A stretch of DNA of 35,521 nt from CAZTYI01 sp964466185 (GTDB taxonomy: Bacteria; Chlamydiota; Chlamydiia; Chlamydiales; SM23-39), in assembly GCA_964466185.1 (NCBI GenBank), contig CAYXMS010000014.1, positions 1 to 35,521 on the forward strand, read 5' to 3'. Of the stretch, positions 1 to 7,788 are shown piece after piece. Within the stretch, counting starts at the first letter, position 1, and every line of letters begins with the position of its first letter. A model generated the notes under the pieces. It did no database searches. It was not told where the DNA came from and saw only the letters and a list, made by a program, of their open reading frames with translations. Both the position numbers and the translations under genes were made by a program.

Positions 1-6
1 GCTTCT

Positions 7-70
7 CTAATCAACCAGTTTCCTTTGTTCCTTACGGCTCAAGCCTTTCCCTTTAGGAAGGGGTGATTGA
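7..70 (+). repeat. dispersed repeat type 1, full copy A
   Basis: A 64-bp element that matches the reverse complement of 33749-33812 at 58 of 64 positions by direct comparison. It contains a CCCTTTAGG-AGGGG core and supplies the last codons and the TAA of the phosphohexomutase gene. Partial copies lie at 1960-1979 and 35491-35516. Confidence 0.85.
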
Positions 71-1813
71 TTCGACTAAAAGTTCTTTTCTGATTTTCTT
101 TTCTAAAAGATCTAATTTTTCTAAATTTGCTTGAATTTTCTGCTCCAGATGATTGTGAGCATTTTCTTCTTGTACGCCCAAATAAACTTTAACTTTAGGT
201 TCTGTTCCGGAAGGGCGGATAATAATTTTGCTTTTGTCTTCTAACCAGTATGCCAACACATTGGCCTTTGGTAGGGTTAAGAAATTAGAAGTGTTTAATT
301 GCAGATGATCTTTTTGCGAGGAAAGATAATCTTCTATTTGAATAACCGGAATCTGATTGATCTTGGAAGGAGGGGAGGAGCGCAGGTTTTGCATAATTTT
401 TTGCATTTGCTCCAAGCCTTCTTGTCCTTCTTTAAATTGCAGGGAAAACATCTTTTCTGAAAATAGCCCATATTTTTGATAGATTTGCATTAGTTTGTCG
501 AATAGTGTGTTGCCTTTGAGTTTGGCCAGAAGAGCCATTTCTGCTATGAGATATGAAGCAGAGATGGCATCTTTGTCTCGGACGAAGTCTTTGTATAAAT
601 ATCCTAGCGACTCTTCTGCTCCCAAAAGAAAAGTTTTTTTGCTTTCCAAAAGAGCGATTTTTTCTGCTATGTATTTAAATCCGGTCAGTACATTCAAGCA
701 TTCTACTGTAAAAGCGGAAGCTATGGTTGAAAATAGCTCTGTAGTAACAATGCTTTTAACGCAAAAACTATGTTCCGGCAGTTTTTTTTGTTCTGATAAA
801 GTATTTAAAATATGGTCTAAAAGCAGAGCTGCCATTTGATTGCCGGAAAAGATAAATGGTTGATTGTTATGTAAAACAGCAGCAGCTACCCTGTCGGCAT
901 CAGGATCGGTAGCTATAAACAGATCCATTTTTTTTTCTTTTAGCTCTTTCAATCCCAAATCAAGAGCTGTTTTTTCTTCTGGATTGGGCATAATAGCGGC
1001 TGGGAAATTGCCGTCTAAAACAGCCTGTTTTTCGACTATAGAGAAATTTTTCAGTCCGAAATTTTTAAATGCTTTAGGAATTAAAGTAATGCCTGTGCCA
1101 TGCAGATTAGAATATAAAATTTTTAGCTTTTTGCCTTCTTTTTGCACAATTTGCGGGAAATGATTGACTTTTTCCAGTTCTTTTAAATAAGCCTGATCGA
1201 TTTCTTCTAGGATGGGTTGGATCAGTGGATTGTTTATATTGGTTGTTTTAATGGTTGACGGATCTTCAATTTTATTTAGCTCTACTAAAATATTTTTATC
1301 ATGGGGAGCCAAAATCTGGCCGCCTCCCTGCCAGTATAATTTGTAGCCGTTATACTGAGGCGGATTATGTGATGCTGTGATCATAATAGCCGCCTGGCAT
1401 TGTTTATAGCGGCAGCCGAAAGAGATAATTGGCGTAGGCCTGAGCTCTTTGAGCAAAAAAACTCCGATTCCATTGGCTGCTAAAGTGCAAGCGGCCTCAT
1501 TGGCAAATTCTGTAGAATGGTTTCTGTTGTCGAATCCGATAAAGACATGGATTTTGGTGTGAGAGAAAGTTTTTTTTAGATGTTGGGCGAGAGCCTGGGT
1601 TAAAGCGCGGATTGTGTATTTGTTTAAACGGTTTGTGCCGAAACCCATTAAAGCCCGTGCGCCGCCTGTGCCGAAAGAGAGTTTTTTAAAAAAAGCATTT
1701 TTAATTTCTTTCGGATTTTCTTTGATGGTTTTGCGGATTTGTTCTTTGGTTTTTTCATCATATTGGCCATTGAGCCATGAATCTAGATTTTTTTGAGTCT
1801 CCGGATCAAACAT
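53..1813 (-). CDS. phosphoglucomutase/phosphomannomutase family protein (long form)
   Basis: Alpha-D-phosphohexomutase that interconverts hexose 1- and 6-phosphates in the cytoplasm, feeding sugar-nucleotide and glycogen synthesis. All four family signatures are visible: the phosphoserine loop TASHNPPQYNGYK (Ser about 148), the metal loop DPDADR (about 303-308), the sugar-selecting GAEESLGYL (about 398-406) and the phosphate-binding RPSGTEPKVKVYL near residue 533. At about 586 residues it is the long PGM2/PgcA-like form. I place the start at the ATG ending at 1813, because AGGA precedes it by about 10 bases; a TTG at 1831 would add six residues but has no ribosome-binding site. The last codons (SITPS-stop) lie inside a dispersed repeat shared with the 3' end of cysS. 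Family assignment is certain; glucose versus mannose preference cannot be read. Confidence 0.93.
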   Translation of the reverse strand: MFDPETQKNLDSWLNGQYDEKTKEQIRKTIKENPKEIKNAFFKKLSFGTGGARALMGFGTNRLNKYTIRALTQALAQHLKKTFSHTKIHVFIGFDNRNHSTEFANEAACTLAANGIGVFLLKELRPTPIISFGCRYKQCQAAIMITASHNPPQYNGYKLYWQGGGQILAPHDKNILVELNKIEDPSTIKTTNINNPLIQPILEEIDQAYLKELEKVNHFPQIVQKEGKKLKILYSNLHGTGITLIPKAFKNFGLKNFSIVEKQAVLDGNFPAAIMPNPEEKTALDLGLKELKEKKMDLFIATDPDADRVAAAVLHNNQPFIFSGNQMAALLLDHILNTLSEQKKLPEHSFCVKSIVTTELFSTIASAFTVECLNVLTGFKYIAEKIALLESKKTFLLGAEESLGYLYKDFVRDKDAISASYLIAEMALLAKLKGNTLFDKLMQIYQKYGLFSEKMFSLQFKEGQEGLEQMQKIMQNLRSSPPSKINQIPVIQIEDYLSSQKDHLQLNTSNFLTLPKANVLAYWLEDKSKIIIRPSGTEPKVKVYLGVQEENAHNHLEQKIQANLEKLDLLEKKIRKELLVESITPS

Positions 1814-1873
1814 AAAATTTTTTTCCTGCAAAATAATTAAACTGTTTTTTGCACTGTGTTAATCTTTTAATAT

Positions 1874-1893
1874 GCCTCAAAAGAGGCTTGTTT
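1874..1893. terminator. weak hairpin between two minus-strand genes
   Basis: GCCTC-AAAA-GAGGC forms a 5-bp stem with a 4-base loop, followed by TTGTTT on the plus strand. It lies in the 171-bp gap between the metallophosphoesterase and the mutase. There is no good U-run on the minus strand, where the genes are, so its role as a terminator is doubtful. Confidence 0.25.
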
Positions 1894-1959
1894 AAAAGCA
1901 GAAAATGTTCAGTATATTTGAAATATGCTATCTCAGTTTGTTGGAAAGAAAATCTTTTT

Positions 1960-1979
1960 CTTAAGGGAGGAGTGATTGA
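1960..1979 (+). repeat. dispersed repeat type 1, partial copy
   Basis: CTTAAGGGAGGAGTGATTGA matches the right-hand 20 bases of the type 1 element at 18 of 20 positions. It sits immediately 3' of the metallophosphoesterase stop codon, in the same orientation relative to its gene as the copies at the ends of the mutase and cysS genes. Confidence 0.6.
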
Positions 1980-1984
1980 CTGGT

Positions 1985-2851
1985 TTAATCCGGCAGAATA
2001 AAGGTTTTATTTTTGATTTGCTTCCATTGATTGCGAAAAGCAAAAACTTTTATTTGGGCCTGGTTTTTTTTAAGCTCTATGAGATTTAGTCTGCCGACAG
2101 CATTTAAAGCGGAGCTTCCGGCATCCAAGACAATCGGCAGATTGTCTTTTCTTAAATCCTCTATGGCATGTTTGTGAGTATGCCCATTTAAATAAAATAG
2201 CACATTTTTTTGTTGTTCCAACATGGACATTAAAACTTTTCTGCGTTTCAGTGTTTTTCTGTAAGAGGTAACGTCTAAAAAAGGAAAATGGTTAACCAAG
2301 ATAATTTTGTCGTTTTGAGGGATTTTGCGGAAAATTTCTTGGAGTGTTTTTTCTTCTATATGGGAAAATATGCCGTGTGAAGATAATAGTCCTGTCGGCA
2401 GGGCTGTATCCAGTCCGATATACCAAATGTTTTCTTTTAATAAAAAAGCTTCTGCCCCATGGTTTTTTAAAGAAAAAAGCTTGTTTTGAGCTTGGTTTTC
2501 GTAATATTGATAGAATAGCTTTTTTCTTTGCGCATCTAGGGTATAATGATCATGGTTGCCGGGTACAAAAAAACATTTTATGCCTATTTTTTCCATCTCA
2601 TGGAACAAAACTCTTCCCAGTTTAAATTCAGCTTCTAAAGAAGAACAGCTAAGATCTCCCGATACCAATACATATTCTACCTGTTCTTGTTCAAAGAGCT
2701 CTTTTAATTTGAATAGTTGCTCTCCTTTGAAATGTTTTTTCCTTTTTAATAAATAGTTTAGCTGACCCAGCATTCTTTTAGAAAAAAAGTCCGCTAGTTC
2801 AAAAGCCGAAGAAAATAAATGCAAATCCGAAATATGGGCAACTTTTAACAT
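1985..2851 (-). CDS. calcineurin-like metallophosphoesterase
   Basis: Binuclear-metal phosphoesterase of unknown substrate. The five metallophosphoesterase blocks are in order: HISDLH (D9, H11), SGDLS (D66), PGNHDHY (98-103), VNHFPF (H188) and NGHTHKHA (222-229). The 288-residue length fits the family. The reading frame stays open for 29 more codons upstream, but that extension is encoded by a dispersed intergenic repeat around 2884-2920, so the ATG ending at 2851, directly before the first beta strand, is the likely start; no clear ribosome-binding site is seen. Chlamydiae carry a predicted phosphohydrolase of this type near groEL paralogs (recollection). The substrate could be a nucleotide, lipid or protein. 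Confidence 0.9.
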   Translation of the reverse strand: MLKVAHISDLHLFSSAFELADFFSKRMLGQLNYLLKRKKHFKGEQLFKLKELFEQEQVEYVLVSGDLSCSSLEAEFKLGRVLFHEMEKIGIKCFFVPGNHDHYTLDAQRKKLFYQYYENQAQNKLFSLKNHGAEAFLLKENIWYIGLDTALPTGLLSSHGIFSHIEEKTLQEIFRKIPQNDKIILVNHFPFLDVTSYRKTLKRRKVLMSMLEQQKNVLFYLNGHTHKHAIEDLRKDNLPIVLDAGSSALNAVGRLNLIELKKNQAQIKVFAFRNQWKQIKNKTFILPD

Positions 2852-2883
2852 GTTTTTTTTTGTCTTATTGTGGCCAGGACAAA

Positions 2884-2931
2884 AATGGAATCTCCCTCGC
2901 CTAAAGGCAAAAAATTCCTGATTCCTAGCTC
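2884..2931 (+). repeat. dispersed repeat type 2 (copy upstream of metallophosphoesterase)
   Basis: TCTCCCTCGCCTAAAGGC matches the core CTCTCTCGCCTAAAGGAGC seen at 28631. A more degenerate stretch with GGCTTTAGACCG follows at about 2956-2968. The 2852-3257 gap holds this copy, another at 3187 and nothing else that I can support. Confidence 0.6.
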
Positions 2932-3186
2932 CGAGCAACCTCGGCAGCTTCTTAGGCTTTAGACCGACGCACCGAAGGCCAATTTTTTTTGATTTTTTAA
3001 ATATACTTGGTTATCGTATGTTATTTAACTTTTACTATATTGTTTTACCTTTAAAAGATTTTTCAAAGAACCCTATACACTTTCTAAAGAACAGAAATGG
3101 CTTGAAGCTAATATTCGCGAAAAAACAAAATTTAAATTTAAAACATTTCAACTTTTTAAGACAGAAATATTTTGCGCCTTATAGCC

Positions 3187-3238
3187 TGCCCCGGAAGGGA
3201 GCAGGTTTTATGGTGCGTTTGATGAAATTCATTTTGTC
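3187..3238 (+). repeat. dispersed repeat type 2 (divergent copy)
   Basis: CCCCGGAAGGGAGCAGGTTTT followed by a TGGTGCGTTTGATGAAATTC-like tail resembles the element at 28631-28680 (AAAGGAGCAGGTTTTACTGGT, then TTTGATAAATT). It lies just beyond the 3' end of the Lys-rich small gene. Confidence 0.5.
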
Positions 3239-3257
3239 TATGTCGTAGGCAGTTTTG

Positions 3258-3518
3258 CTATTTTTGTTTGGTTTTATGGGCTCTTTTGCGGAAAACAGGC
3301 GTGCGTTTTTTCATCTTTTTATTTTGATCGGCAATTGTTGGATGGGGATTTTCCTGTTTTTCTTTTTGTTCTTTAATTTTTTGTTTTTTTTGTTTTTTGA
3401 TTTGCTTTTTAGAAGGCGGAACTTTTTGATTTTTTTTTAGCTGCTCTTGGCCTTCATTGGATTCTTCTTTGGCCATTTGTTTTAAAAACTTATTTAAATG
3501 ATGGGGTACATCTTTCAT
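3258..3518 (-). CDS. small Lys/Glu-rich basic protein, unknown function
   Basis: I do not recognise this 86-residue protein. After MKDVPHHLNKFLKQMAKEE it is dominated by Lys, Gln and Glu and is probably disordered or a long charged helix, with a strongly basic C-terminus (FRKRAHKTKQK). It has no signal peptide or membrane segment. Two signals support it as a real gene despite its low complexity: AGAGGCG about 10 bases before the ATG, and a near-consensus promoter about 50 bases upstream (TTGAAA-17-TATTAT). It is monocistronic, with a repeat beyond its 3' end. A nucleic-acid or ribosome-associated role would fit the charge but is inference only. Confidence 0.65.
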   Translation of the reverse strand: MKDVPHHLNKFLKQMAKEESNEGQEQLKKNQKVPPSKKQIKKQKKQKIKEQKEKQENPHPTIADQNKKMKKRTPVFRKRAHKTKQK

Positions 3519-3568
3519 AAACGCCTCTTTTATTATTAGCTGATTATTAATACCCTTGGTTAATTATT

Positions 3569-3597
3569 ATAATATAACTAAAAATAATTAGTTTCAA
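3569..3597 (-). promoter_or_regulatory. sigma70/sigma66-type promoter of the Lys-rich small gene
   Basis: Reading the minus strand, TTGAAA (3597-3592) and TATTAT (3574-3569) are separated by 17 bases; each hexamer matches consensus at 5 of 6 positions. The ATG at 3518 lies about 50 bases downstream. The region 3519-3835 is otherwise AT-rich without a gene; nothing else is identified in it. Confidence 0.6.
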
Positions 3598-3835
3598 TAT
3601 TAATTATAACTAACTTTAAACGAAAATAATAATTAAGTAATTAACTTTTAGCGTTTTGTTTTTAAATTAGTATAAAATTTGGGAAATCTAGAATGTTATT
3701 CTATAAAATATTTATTTTAAAAGCTTTAGTGTCTTTTTTTAGATTTTTTTTGTGGAAAATTTGTTTTAAAGCAGGTTTTTTACTTAAATAATACAGCAAA
3801 AACTTCTGAAAATTCTCTATTAAATATATAAACTT

Positions 3836-4801
3836 TTAATTTCTAGGTAGATGTGTTATTAACGGCTGTTTTTTTTTGTCAGTTAGTTTTTGAAAGACCC
3901 GCAGAATACGGGAGACGCTGGTAAAATTTTGCCAATAATTTATTTTCAGTCTTAGAAATTTGAAATTAGGCACCCATTTAGGAGGGAAGACCAAAACTGC
4001 TTTTCTCCACCCGGGCTGCCATAATTTGAGCCTTTTAGGATCGTTGGTAATGATCATATTAGGTAAGTTCAGTAGAGATGCTAAATGAACAGGACCGGAA
4101 TCATTGCCAATTAAAATAGCAGACTCATAAATATATGATGCCAGATCATTTAAAGTTTGTAGCTTGGGCAATAAAAAACCTTTGGTAAGAACTTCCAGCC
4201 AGTCTTTTCTTTCAGATAGGCTCATGATAAAAGCTACTTCAAAATTTTGCTTTTTTAGCTTTTCAGCAAATTTTAAAAATTTTTTCTTGTGCCAGGTCCT
4301 GATAGGACAGGTAGATGTGGGATGAATTAAAATTCTTTTCGTATGCTTTTGAAAAATTAAATGCTTGGGAATTTTAAGATCAAGCTGTTTGCCGGGATTT
4401 TTTAATTTAAAAATTTTTTTCCCCATTAACTGTAAACTTTCTACCAACGGCCTGTTAGAAAAACAGACAAACTCATCTTGTTTTAAGTTTCCAGATTTTT
4501 GCGGATTAAAAGAGGGATAGATAAAAGCAAAATGTTTGAGTTCTTTTCTTTTTTGGCTTAGCTTTTTTATTTGCTCAGTATTAGAATACTGACAAAAAAT
4601 TTTGTTGTAATTTTTAAGCTCTTTCAGATCAAAAAAATCAGGTGTTTTTTTTAGCTTATAATCAGGCAGCCATTTCTCCAATTCCTGTAAATGTGGATTG
4701 AAAATGTCTACCGTATATCCCAGCCGTTTTAAATGGCTGGCCGCTACTAGCATAATTAAACCATCGCCTAAACCTTTGGATGTGATAATTGCTGCTTGCA
4801 T
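3836..4801 (-). CDS. glycosyltransferase family 9 (heptosyltransferase-like) protein
   Basis: A GT-B fold enzyme of the ADP-heptose:LPS heptosyltransferase family, expected to act on lipooligosaccharide core sugars at the inner face of the inner membrane. Signatures are the N-terminal SKGLGDGLIMLVAASHLKRL (8-27), HPTSTCPIRTWHKKKF (160-175) and the donor-site motif IGNDSGPVHLASLLNLP (231-247). The frame extends 18 codons further upstream with a hydrophobic stretch, but the ATG ending at 4801 puts the first beta strand (AAIITSKGLGDG) at the N-terminus as in the family, giving 321 residues. No ribosome-binding site is evident. Donor and acceptor sugars cannot be read. It lies 73 bases downstream of rsmI and is probably co-transcribed with it. 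Confidence 0.8.
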   Translation of the reverse strand: MQAAIITSKGLGDGLIMLVAASHLKRLGYTVDIFNPHLQELEKWLPDYKLKKTPDFFDLKELKNYNKIFCQYSNTEQIKKLSQKRKELKHFAFIYPSFNPQKSGNLKQDEFVCFSNRPLVESLQLMGKKIFKLKNPGKQLDLKIPKHLIFQKHTKRILIHPTSTCPIRTWHKKKFLKFAEKLKKQNFEVAFIMSLSERKDWLEVLTKGFLLPKLQTLNDLASYIYESAILIGNDSGPVHLASLLNLPNMIITNDPKRLKLWQPGWRKAVLVFPPKWVPNFKFLRLKINYWQNFTSVSRILRVFQKLTDKKKQPLITHLPRN

Positions 4802-4874
4802 AATATAAAAAAAATAAATCAACAACAACAGCGTAATATCCATGGAGTGGGCCATGGAGAACTGTCAACCGGGC

Positions 4875-5699
4875 TTAACGGCCTAGGTTTTGTTGGTGTT
4901 CTTTGTAAAGTCCGCTTTTTTTTTGTTTCAAAATTTTAGCCGCCATTTTTAAAGCCTCTTTTTTGCTCAGCCCAAATTCTTCCTGCAAGACTTGTAAAAG
5001 ATCTTCCAGGGGAAACTTTTCCGCCTCTAAAAAGTTTTTCCTTTCTCCTGTCAGCAAAACAATTTCGCCTTTCAATGGCATTTCGGTATAATATTCTAAA
5101 AGCTCTTCTGCCGTTCCCCGTTTGATCTCTTCAAATAGTTTGGTCATTTCTCTTGCTATGACAATTTCTCTTTGAGGATCAAGCTGCTGTATTAATTTTA
5201 AAAATGACAAAATTCTTTTTGCCGATTCAAAAATAATCGAGGTTCCACTGAAAAAAAGCATTTTTAAAATTTGCCTTTTCTTTTCCTTGTCTTTTCTTTT
5301 TAAAAAACCTAAAAATTGGAAAGGCTCAGTGTTAAATCCAGATAAGACCAAAGCATTAATTACACTGCAGGCACCCGGCAAAGCCGTAACTTTAAGCCGC
5401 TTTTTTTGACAGGCTTTGATCAGGTTTTCTCCAGGATCGCAAATCAAAGGCACTCCCGCATCCGATAGCAAAACTATCTCTTTGCCCTCTTCCAGATCTT
5501 GTAAAATGCCAGTTTCTTTTTTCTTCTCGGAAAATTTTTCAAACTTGAAAACCTTTTTTGGGATTTTATAATGGCTTAAAAGAATTTTGGCCTTTCTCGT
5601 ATCTTCCGCTAAAATATAGTCGCAGGATTTTAAAATTCTTAAAACCCTCAAAGTAATGTCTTCTAAATTGCCAATCGGTATAGCTGATATATATAACAT
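4875..5699 (-). CDS. rsmI: 16S rRNA (cytidine(1402)-2'-O)-methyltransferase RsmI
   Basis: SAM-dependent tetrapyrrole-methylase-fold enzyme that 2'-O-methylates C1402 in the decoding centre of 16S rRNA. Diagnostic stretches are the N-terminal AIPIGNLEDITLRVLRIL (6-23), AEDTR (31-35), LSDAGVPLICDPG (78-90) and TALPGACSVINALVLSG just after it, then FLGFLKRKDKE. Length is 274 residues, normal for the family. The start is the ATG at 5699, right before the conserved first strand; no ribosome-binding site is visible. It lies just downstream of tRNA-Cys on the same strand with only 19 bases between, so it may be read from the tRNA promoter. Confidence 0.96.
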   Translation of the reverse strand: MLYISAIPIGNLEDITLRVLRILKSCDYILAEDTRKAKILLSHYKIPKKVFKFEKFSEKKKETGILQDLEEGKEIVLLSDAGVPLICDPGENLIKACQKKRLKVTALPGACSVINALVLSGFNTEPFQFLGFLKRKDKEKKRQILKMLFFSGTSIIFESAKRILSFLKLIQQLDPQREIVIAREMTKLFEEIKRGTAEELLEYYTEMPLKGEIVLLTGERKNFLEAEKFPLEDLLQVLQEEFGLSKKEALKMAAKILKQKKSGLYKEHQQNLGR

Positions 5700-5718
5700 A
5701 AAATTTTTCAGAAAAAAA

Positions 5719-5790
5719 AGGTGGCACCCGGATTCGAACCGGGGAATGGAAGCTTTGCAGGCTTCTGCCTTACCGCTTGGCTATGCCACC
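5719..5790 (-). tRNA. tRNA-Cys (GCA anticodon)
   Basis: The reverse complement folds as a cloverleaf: acceptor GGTGGCA/TGCCACC, D arm GCCAAGCGGTAAGGC, anticodon stem GAAGC/GCTTC with loop CTGCAAA (anticodon GCA), and T arm CCCGG-TTCGAAT-CCGGG. The discriminator base is U, as expected for tRNA-Cys, and is followed by an oligo-T run; CCA is not encoded. The cognate synthetase gene cysS lies in the same window at 32252. Confidence 0.97.
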
Positions 5791-5800
5791 ACATAAGGAC

Positions 5801-5831
5801 TTTTTAAAATTACTATTTTTTAAAATTACTA
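5801..5831. repeat. 16-bp tandem duplication upstream of tRNA-Cys
   Basis: TTTTTAAAATTACTA occurs twice with a 16-base period, about 10 bases upstream of the 5' end of tRNA-Cys, where promoter elements would lie. The rest of the 241-bp gap to the next gene is AT-rich without a recognisable gene. Confidence 0.7.
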
Positions 5832-6031
5832 TTTTTTTTAAAAAATAATTTTTTACTCTAAAAAAACTATTGCCCTGATTAAAATAAATTTTGCCATTTT
5901 CAGCTGCATCCCCCTCGTCCAGAAACTGTAAAATTAGGCGTTTAGATAATAATTATGGGATATTTTTAGAAAAGAAGCAAACCTTAATTTTACTATAACA
6001 AGAGGCCTAAAACCTAGGTAGATTAACTTTA

Positions 6032-7788
6032 TTACACAGAATAGTTGATCAGATAGGGAATAAAATGGTCTGCTTGTGGGTCTTTCGTGGAGTTTAAGTC
6101 TTCTAGAGCCTTTTTTAAACTATCCCACTTTTGATCAAGATTTTCATTATCATGCAGCACCCACTGTGTGCCTTCTTTGACTAAGGTGACATAATGTCCT
6201 TGGTTAATATCAGGTCCTTTATGTAAAATAATAGAGCGCAGATGCATATCTTGAGAGGTTTGAGGTTGAGGTTTGGAGTCTGATTCATTGGATTGAGTAT
6301 GTTGAAGTGAGATAGTTTCAGGAATTGTAAGCTGGTGAAAAGGCTTTTGGGTGTTTTCAACAATTGGTAAATGAATAAAAAAGCTTTTGGGAGGATTTAT
6401 TATATTATGTTGATTAATTAATTCTTCTAACGATGGTGGTTGTTCTGGTTTTGAATGCTGTAATATAAGTATGCCTTGATTAGGTGTAGGGGATGATGGA
6501 TCGTTGATTTCGTTAACCTCTTGAAAAGCAAAGTCAGACTCTTCTGGTGCTAAACTATCTAATATTAACTGTAAAAATTCCGAAGCATCGCATTTCTGAG
6601 TATTATTTTTAAATTCTGTTGGTCTTATTTGATTTGCAGCTTTGCGGATATTTTGTAAATCAGTGTTTTCGATTGGTTTTTTTTCTTTGATTTTATTATA
6701 TAAATTGAGTAGTTTTTGTCTTAAATTTTTCTGGTTGTTATCTTTATTGTCTGACGGTTCTTTTTTTAATAGTAAGATAAATTTGGGATTGGAAAAAAGA
6801 GCTGCTAAAACAGAATTCATATAACAGGTTTGCCCTAGCTGAGTCAAACCCGGCACTTGAGTAATGGCTGCAGCACCTTCAGATGCAAATTGTTTAATTT
6901 CCCGGTATGCTTCTTGAATTTGTTGCTTTTGTGTTGTATCTGGTTCTTGCTGAGAACGGTAAAATGTTCCCTGCGTTAGATTAAATGTTATTGGTAGATT
7001 TTCTTGAATACTATTTTGATCATTCATAAGTTTTATGCGTTTCATTAGATCGACTATTTTTTTAGCAGATTGTTCCCATGCTTCGCTTCCAGGTGTTAAT
7101 CCTTCAACGTTTTCTATTGTTTCTGTTTGCCTAAAAAAAGTAATAGTATATGTATGTCCATCAGGTAGGTTTAAAGTACCGTCAGAATTATATTGAATAT
7201 TAGATGTTTGCTTGGTAAATGTTAGCTGGCCTGGTTCTGCTGCTGGTTCTGTTTCTGCTGGTGGTGGTTCTGCTGCTGGTTGTTCTGCTGCTGGTTGTTC
7301 TGTTTCCATAGGGTCAAAAAACTCTTCTTCTTCTTCTTCTTCTTCTTCTTCTTCTTCTTCTTCTATTTCTATTTCTATTTCTTCTGCTGCTGTTGGTTGT
7401 TCTGTTTCTGCTGTTGGTTGTTCTGTTTCTGCTGTTGGTTGTTCTGTTTCTGCTGTTGGTTNNNNNNNNNNNNNNNNNNNNNNNNNNNNNNNNNNNNNNN
7501 NNNNNNNNNNNNNNNNNNNNNNNNNNNNNNNNNNNNNNNNNNNNNNNNNNNNNNNNNNNNNTCTGCTGTTGGTTGTTCTGTTTCTGCTGTTGGTTGTTCT
7601 GTTTCTGCTGTTGGTTGTTCTGTTTCTGCTGTTGGTTTTAAGTAATCGAAACACTTTTTAATTAATTCAAATATTGGATTAACGATTTGCCCAATTAATG
7701 TCTTATTATTTCCGTTGGGTTTTTGATCAGGAGATTGCGGTTGTTGCGGATTTGGCCCGCCTGTAGGGGGGGGGGCTGGAGTTGTCAT
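6032..7788 (-). CDS. ubiquitin-specific protease (peptidase C19)-like putative effector, interrupted by assembly gap
   Basis: Probably a secreted cysteine protease that removes host ubiquitin. The C-terminal half has the USP Cys box GLTQLGQTCYMNSVLAALF (catalytic Cys codon 6824-6826) and His box INQGHYVTLV followed by W-VLHDNE (His codon 6194-6196), about 210 residues apart, short for a USP domain. Before it are a PAAE/PAE-rich linker, 14 consecutive Glu (7322-7363), a heptapeptide array TAETEQP, and a 52-residue N-terminus with a Pro-rich start and an amphipathic segment (LIGQIVNPIFELIKKCFDYL). The heptad is read in one frame on the left and another on the right of a 100-N gap; if the gap is really 8+21k bases the two join into one gene starting at the ATG at 7788. 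No ribosome-binding site is seen. Substrate linkage is unknown. Confidence 0.8.
7322..7363. repeat. GAA trinucleotide run (poly-Glu)
   Basis: Fourteen consecutive Glu codons on the minus strand, 13 of them GAA, followed by an alternating Ile-Glu stretch. Trinucleotide slippage here would change length without breaking frame. Confidence 0.9.
7383..7637. repeat. 21-bp tandem repeat array containing an assembly gap
   Basis: The unit TCTGCTGTTGGTTGTTCTGTT (21 bp on the plus strand; TEQPTAE on the minus strand) is present as three near-identical or exact units plus a 13-bp partial left of the N run, and three exact units plus a partial right of it. One left unit carries an extra GCT. The gap at 7462-7561 is exactly 100 N, a conventional placeholder, so the copy number is unknown. 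Confidence 0.95.
7766..7775. repeat. C10/G10 homopolymer just inside the USP start
   Basis: Ten consecutive G on the plus strand are read as GCC CCC CCC CCT, codons 5-8 of the USP gene. A change of one base would shift the frame directly after the start codon. Confidence 0.9.

Noticed and set aside
3018..3248. Plus-strand frame of 76 codons between the metallophosphoesterase and the Lys-rich gene
   Set aside because: No ribosome-binding site, AT-driven composition, and its last third is a dispersed repeat copy.
4662..4868. 68-codon minus-strand frame overlapping the start of the GT9 gene
   Set aside because: It reads the same region as the well-supported GT9 N-terminus in another phase; no ribosome-binding site or homology seen.
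7383..7637. Repeat array as a CRISPR
   Set aside because: Units are contiguous without spacers and code for a heptapeptide.
7212..7661. Plus-strand Ser/Val/Gly- or Leu/Phe/Cys-rich repeat frames across the N gap
   Set aside because: They are the antisense reading of the 21-bp and GAA repeats of the USP gene, which are open in several frames.
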